DNA from: Nitrospinota bacterium
GTDB taxonomy: Bacteria; Tectomicrobia; Entotheonellia; J063
DNA length: 10,945 nucleotides
NCBI GenBank assembly: GCA_003696125.1
Contig: RFHZ01000536.1
Span: forward strand, 1-10,945
Direction of reading: 5' to 3'
The notes under the pieces are model-generated. The model ran no database searches and was not told where the DNA came from. It was given only the letters and a program-made list of their open reading frames with translations. Below, in pieces: positions 7,187-10,945 of this stretch; position 1 is the stretch's first letter; each line of letters starts with the position of its first letter. The translations under genes and the position numbers were made by a program.

Positions 7187-8431
7187 TCATGGCGCAGGGT
7201 GGCGAAAGATGATGAGATCAGGCTCGATGTTGAAGCGGTAGGAGCGGGTGCCCCAGTGTCCACTTTCGATGAGTCGAAACGCGGGGGACGAGAGCAGACG
7301 CTGTACCTCTTTATTTAACAGCCCCACCCGGGTCCGTAACCGGTTCCGGCGTTTAATCACCTCGGGCACCGTCACCTCTCCCAGAATCGGGTCCAAAATA
7401 TCCTCCCGAATCTCCCGGGCCGAGAGGGGAATATGGTACCGTCTCTGGAGCACCTCCTGCAACCGCAGGGCCACCCTGTCACGTTCCCTGGCATCAAGAG
7501 AGCGAGCCTGCTCCGGTTTATCCTCTACTGCTCCCCAGAGTGCTACGGCCAGTTCATCGATATCCATCCACCCGGGAAGGCGTTGCCTATCCGCCTCTTT
7601 CCGCCGGCGAGCCAGGAGAAGAACGAGTCTCTCTGCATCGCTATTCTCCAGCAAGAGAGGTTTCCCATCCAGGGTGATCTGCCTGATCTTCTCCCTGTTC
7701 TCCAGTTCGATCTCGCAGAGCATGGAGGGAGGCCGGGGTCTATAAGTCGGTGCCTGCCATCGTATCTCCTGCTCCGGGATATCGATACTCTGGAGGGTCA
7801 CCTGCCTGGCCAGCGATTCCCCGGAACGCATCTCGATACGGACCAGCACCTGCAGGGCACCCTCTAAAACCTGCTGAGAGGGAAGCCTCTCTTCCAGAAA
7901 GGAGTCGATCTCCCTGGCCAGGGACGGGTCGGTAAGGGCATAGGCTGCGGCCAGCGTTCCATACCCCTTGATCCCTCCCAAATGGAGCACCTTCCTGCCC
8001 TCTTCCCTGAGCAAAAAGGGGTTGGTGGCATAGGTGATCAACCCATAATCGCTGGTAAGATGCTGGATCGTCTTCTCCTTACCCTCGATGTAGGTGGGAG
8101 TCAACACCGTGCCCTGTCGTCGATCCAGAATACACCCATCCTCCAGCCAGAAGGAGAGACGATCCCGTAAACACTCCTGAAACTCATAGGAGAGCCGATT
8201 CGCCTTTCCTCCCCCGATCAGGATGAGGTGTTTCCCGTAATAGCGCTGAGGGAATCCCTCGGCAGCCTGGACATCGGCCGGGGTCTTCAGCAGGGCGTAT
8301 ACCTCACCCAAGGTGCGGGCATCGTTGAAAGAGAGCCCTTTCGGATACTCTCCTCTGGCCATGCCCAGTACAACGATCGTATTGGCCAGGTCAGCCAGAA
8401 AGGGCTTCCACAGGATACTGACTCCACTCAT
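7187..8431 (-). CDS. Uncharacterised protein: possible nucleotide-fold N-terminus plus OmpR-like winged-helix C-terminus
   Basis: I do not recognise this 414-residue soluble protein as a named family. Residues 15-180 look like an alpha/beta domain with repeated glycine-rich turns: NTIVVLGMARGEYP (17-30), KHLILIGGGKANRLSYEF (67-84), DYGLITYATNPF (128-139) and VLHLGGIKGYGTLAAA (148-163). Residues 188-260 are probably beta-rich. Residues 252-402 resemble an OmpR/PhoB-type winged helix: a strand ITLDGKPLLL, a helix DAERLVLLLARRR, DIDELAVALWG (291-300), then after a charged insert of about 50 residues RRNRLRTRVGLLNKEVQRLL, LIES and a wing GTRSYRFNI. This suggests a one-component regulator whose N-terminus senses a ligand. 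That is inference from pattern only. No phospho-acceptor receiver and no membrane segment are seen. ATG 8431 has GGAG about 10 nt upstream. A short Ile/Val-rich ORF and a hairpin precede it. Confidence 0.6.
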   Translation of the reverse strand: MSGVSILWKPFLADLANTIVVLGMARGEYPKGLSFNDARTLGEVYALLKTPADVQAAEGFPQRYYGKHLILIGGGKANRLSYEFQECLRDRLSFWLEDGCILDRRQGTVLTPTYIEGKEKTIQHLTSDYGLITYATNPFLLREEGRKVLHLGGIKGYGTLAAAYALTDPSLAREIDSFLEERLPSQQVLEGALQVLVRIEMRSGESLARQVTLQSIDIPEQEIRWQAPTYRPRPPSMLCEIELENREKIRQITLDGKPLLLENSDAERLVLLLARRRKEADRQRLPGWMDIDELAVALWGAVEDKPEQARSLDARERDRVALRLQEVLQRRYHIPLSAREIREDILDPILGEVTVPEVIKRRNRLRTRVGLLNKEVQRLLSSPAFRLIESGHWGTRSYRFNIEPDLIIFRHPAP

Positions 8432-8476
8432 CCCGCTCTTCTCCGCTGTTATCGGTACCGACCGGAAATCAAAATA

Positions 8477-8507
8477 AGCCGGGCAATGGAGATCACCTCA
8501 CCCGGCT
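8477..8507 (-). terminator. Terminator-like hairpin between the short ORF and the 414-codon gene
   Basis: On the minus strand AGCCGGG (8501-8507) pairs with CCCGGCT (8477-8483), with a smaller GAG/CTC stem inside the loop. TATTTTGATTT follows directly, as in Rho-independent terminators. It lies 9 nt after the stop of the short ORF and 45 bp before ATG 8431. It could end the short transcript or act as an attenuator for the downstream gene. Confidence 0.5.
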
Positions 8508-8516
8508 CGCGGGCCC

Positions 8517-8585
8517 TCAGAGCTGGTCCACCACCACGATGGCGATCAGGCCGATAATGGTAATGATGATAATGAGGATACTCAT
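8517..8585 (-). CDS. 22-codon Ile/Val/Leu-rich ORF: leader peptide or tiny membrane protein
   Basis: ATG 8585 to TGA 8517-8519 encodes 22 residues: MSILIIIITIIG followed by LIAIVVVDQL. Nine are Ile, three Val and three Leu, with four Ile codons in a row (codons 5-8) and three GTG codons (17-19). AGAGGG lies just before the ATG, with short spacing. A minus-strand promoter at 8659-8688 and a terminator-like hairpin at 8477-8507 frame it as a transcribed unit. Two readings fit: an attenuation leader peptide like those of ilv operons, or a single-helix small membrane protein. No ilv or leu gene lies downstream. The weak point is the tight ribosome-site spacing. Confidence 0.45.
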   Translation of the reverse strand: MSILIIIITIIGLIAIVVVDQL

Positions 8586-8658
8586 TTCCCTCTTAGCCTG
8601 CCCCCGGACAGCCTTCCTGTCAGCATATATACCTACAACACCCAAGCTGCTCTCTGTC

Positions 8659-8688
8659 AACATAACAAAAGGAAAAGAGTGGTGTCAA
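8659..8688 (-). promoter_or_regulatory. Sigma-70-type promoter for the short ORF and perhaps the 414-codon gene
   Basis: On the minus strand TTGACA (8683-8688) is a perfect -35 box and TATGTT (8659-8664) follows after 18 bp, matching the -10 consensus at 4 of 6 positions. Transcription would start near 8652, about 67 nt before ATG 8585. A small hairpin, GACAG with CTGTC (8607-8621), lies in that leader. A second TGTCAA (plus strand, 8655-8660) has no good -10 partner. Confidence 0.5.
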
Positions 8689-8710
8689 GGGGATGCTCGC
8701 TCATCCTCTG

Positions 8711-8739
8711 TTGCTTTCCTCAGCGAAGAGAGATATACT
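8711..8739 (+). promoter_or_regulatory. Promoter for the cation:proton antiporter gene
   Basis: TTGCTT (8711-8716) and TATACT (8734-8739) are 17 bp apart; the -10 box matches consensus at 5 of 6 positions, the -35 box at 3. Transcription would start near 8746, 54 nt before ATG 8800. The promoter stands back to back with the one at 8659-8688. Confidence 0.45.
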
Positions 8740-8799
8740 GTGCAGTCGGATCTGGAAAGTGATGGATGCTCATCCCTACCCCGCACAAAGCAGAGGACC

Positions 8800-10727
8800 A
8801 TGGAAGTCTATCTACATATACCCGTTTTCCTGGCCATCTTTACAATCATTGCCTGGCCTCGCAGCAGATCGGTCAATACTTTGCCCGCATCAAACTCCCC
8901 CTCATCAGCGGTTTTCTCTTTACCGGAATTGTGGCCGGACCTTATATCCTCGGCCTGATCCCGGCCGAAGCGATCCATCGTCTCCGCTTTATCGATGAAC
9001 TCTCCCTCGCCTTCATCGCCTTTGCCGCCGGCAGCGAGCTCTACCTTCAAGAACTGCGGAGCCGTTTCCGGAGCATCAGATGGGTGACGGCCACGCAGCT
9101 CGTGTTCACCTTTAGCCTGGGGAGTGTGGCCATGTTCCTGCTGGCCGATTGGATCCCTTTCATGCGGGGCATGTCTACCACAGGCCGGCTGGCCATTGCT
9201 CTCCTGGCCGGCGCCATCCTGGTGGCCCGTTCCCCTTCCTCGGCCATCGCCGTGATCAACGAGCTCCGCGCCAAAGGACCCTTTACCCAGACCGCTCTGG
9301 GGGTGACGGTGATCATGGATGTGATCGTCATCATCCTCTTTGCCCTCAACTCCTCCATTGCCGATGCCCTGTTTGCCCATCTCCCCTTTGACTTGCGCTT
9401 CCTCCTCCTGGTCCTGGCCGAACTGCTCATTTCGATAGCCATCGGCTATGGGGTGGGAACCCTCCTGCGCCACATCGTTGCCCTCCGGACCGGTGGCTTT
9501 GTCAAGGCCGCGCTGATTTTGCTTGCCGGGTACGGGGTGTTCCTCCTCTCCCTGACCATCCGGGAGTTGAGTCATGTCTATCTCCCTTTTGAAATCCTGC
9601 TGGAACCCCTGCTCATCTGCATGATCGGGAGTTTCGTGGTGACCAATTACAGCGATTATCGTACCGAGTTCTTACAATTACTGCACGATATCGGACCACC
9701 GGTCTACATCGCCTTCTTTACCCTTACCGGTGCCTCCCTGGCCCTGGATATTTTACTCAAGGTCTGGCCGATTGCCCTGGTACTCTTCCTTGCCCGCCTG
9801 GGAGGCATATTCATCGGCTCTTTGAGCGGAGGGATACTCGCCGGGGACCCGATGCGCTATAACTGGGCAGGAGGGATGGCCTACGTCACACAGGCCGGGG
9901 TGGGTTTGGGTCTGGCCAAAGAGGTGGCGGTAGAGTTCCCGGAATGGGGAACCGCCTTTGCCACTGTGATCATCGCCGTGATCGTGCTCAACCAGATCGT
10001 CGGTCCCCCCTGCTTTAAATGGGCACTTCATCTGGCCGGAGAAGCGCATCCTCGGGCAGACACACCAGAGTTTGACGGGACACGAGATGTCATCATCTTC
10101 GGCCTGGAGAGCCAGTCGCTTGCCCTGGCCAGGCAGTTACGCGCGCATGGCTGGCAGGTCAAGATCGCCTCCCGTAAGGCGCAGTATCGAGAGGATGTGG
10201 ACAAGGCAGATGTGCCGATTCAGCCGATTGTTGATCTAACGGCCAAAACGTTGCACGAATTGGGGGTGGAACGTGCCGAAGCGATTGTGACCCTCCTCTC
10301 CGATGAGGAGAGCTATCAGGTGTGTGAACTGGCCTATGAACATTTTGGTATCCGGACCCTGGTGGTTCGCCTCCACAACCGAGAGAACTTTGAGCGGTTC
10401 CACCGCCTGGGAGCCCTGATTGTCGATCCCTCAACCGCTATCGTCAGCCTGCTCGACCATTTTGTCCGTTCCCCTTCGGCCGCCTCCCTCTTTTTAGGGA
10501 CAGAAGAGGATCAGGATATTGTGGATATCGAGGTGCGCAATCCGGCTCTGCACGGTGTGGCATTGCGTGATCTCCGGCTACCGCTGGACACACTGGTCCT
10601 TTCCATACATCGAAACGGACGGATGCTGATCTCTCATGGGTACACGCGGCTCGAGGTAGGGGACATGGTCACCATTGTCGGTTCGGTAAAGAGTCTGGAC
10701 GAGGTGGCACGCCGCTTTGAGACGTGA
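8800..10727 (+). CDS. CPA2-type cation:proton antiporter with TrkA-N and TrkA-C domains; apparent frameshift after codon 18
   Basis: A monovalent cation/proton antiporter of the inner membrane, with a regulatory RCK module in the cytoplasm. ATG 8800 (AGAGG 3 nt upstream) begins a good first helix, MEVYLHIPVFLAIFTIIA. The expected continuation, LASQQIGQYFARIKLPLISG, lies in the next frame from 8853. A single missing C near 8851-8854 would join them into a protein of about 642 residues. The uninterrupted frame can start at ATG 8766 (653 codons), but its first 29 residues are polar and unlike any transmembrane segment. About a dozen helices follow. ARSPSSAIAVINELRAKGPFT and VTVIMDVIVIILFA carry the conserved transport region, with Asp174 (corrected numbering). 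TrkA-N begins near residue 430 and TrkA-C near 570. The Rossmann turn reads GLESQS instead of GxGxxG. Ion specificity (Na+ or K+) is unknown. Confidence 0.85.
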
Positions 10728-10732
10728 TCTTC

Positions 10733-10945
10733 CTAATCGAGCAGTCCCAGCAGCCCCAGGCTCAACCCAGGCACATAGGTGATCAAGAGGAGGGCGATCA
10801 GGTAGACGAGAAGAAAGGGGAGAGTGGCTCGATAGAGGTGTAAAACGGGTCGTTCAAAGGTCAAGCTCCCGATAAAGAGGTTGATACCTACCGGCGGGGT
10901 AAAGTACCCGATCTCCAGGTTGGTGAGGAAGATGATGCCGAGATG
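10733..10945 (-). CDS. TRAP transporter large permease (DctM family), C-terminal 70 residues only
   Basis: The minus-strand frame enters from the right edge and ends at TAG 10733-10735. It shows the DctM C-terminal signature: HLGIIFLTNLEIGY, then FTPPVGINLFIGS, followed by one last hydrophobic helix. DctM is the large membrane subunit of tripartite ATP-independent periplasmic transporters, which take up organic acids with Na+ and a periplasmic binding protein. The usual length is about 430 residues, so most of the gene lies outside. Its stop is 5 bp from the stop of the antiporter gene, which faces it; no terminator lies between. Confidence 0.88.
   Translation of the reverse strand, partial: HLGIIFLTNLEIGYFTPPVGINLFIGSLTFERPVLHLYRATLPFLLVYLIALLLITYVPGLSLGLLGLLD

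Noticed and set aside
7187-8585. Reading the short ORF as a true ilv leader with ilv genes downstream
   Set aside because: The next gene has no resemblance to branched-chain amino acid enzymes, so only the attenuator architecture is kept as a hypothesis.
8845-8860. Programmed ribosomal frameshift at the start of the antiporter
   Set aside because: There is no slippery run or stimulating structure at the junction; a lost C explains the frame change more simply.
8808-9575. Minus-strand ORF (255 codons) opposite the antiporter
   Set aside because: The product is low-complexity, rich in Gly, Asp, Glu and Gln, as expected from the complement of hydrophobic transmembrane codons.

Overview
The window reads as ordinary bacterial chromosome of moderately high GC. 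All recognisable genes are bacterial household, envelope or transport genes. No mobile element, CRISPR array, rRNA or tRNA gene was seen. The mix (CpsB-type PHP phosphatase, Tat-exported SMP-30 protein, GlmS, Lgt, CcdA, CPA2 antiporter with RCK domains, DctM-type TRAP permease) suits a free-living bacterium, perhaps Desulfobacterota or a similar anaerobe, but nothing fixes the lineage and this is only a guess.

Layout from left to right. A major-facilitator permease, truncated by the left edge, lies on the minus strand (1-884). Its near-consensus promoter stands back to back with a plus-strand promoter for a PHP-family phosphatase (1174-1941). A second plus-strand promoter precedes a Tat-exported SMP-30/gluconolactonase-like protein (2107-3183); its leader can fold and holds a short upstream ORF with a perfect Shine-Dalgarno. 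A hairpin at 3192-3218 separates this gene from the minus-strand block: glmS (3279-5102), lgt (5409-6284), ccdA (6312-7049), and an unrecognised 414-residue protein with a possible DNA-binding C-terminus (7187-8431). A 22-codon, Ile/Val-rich ORF followed by a terminator-like hairpin lies upstream of that last gene. On the plus strand from 8800 to 10727 is a cation:proton antiporter with C-terminal TrkA-N and TrkA-C domains, whose first transmembrane helix is in a different frame from the rest. The C-terminus of a DctM-type TRAP permease enters from the right edge on the minus strand.

How the genes relate. lgt and ccdA are 27 bp apart and probably co-transcribed; both make integral membrane proteins for envelope maturation (lipoprotein lipidation, thiol transfer across the membrane). 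glmS supplies glucosamine-6-phosphate for peptidoglycan and lipopolysaccharide. The other genes look like independent units. The three most interesting places are the Ile/Val-rich short ORF with a possible attenuator ahead of the 414-residue gene, that gene's unusual domain layout, and the one-base frame break at the start of the antiporter.
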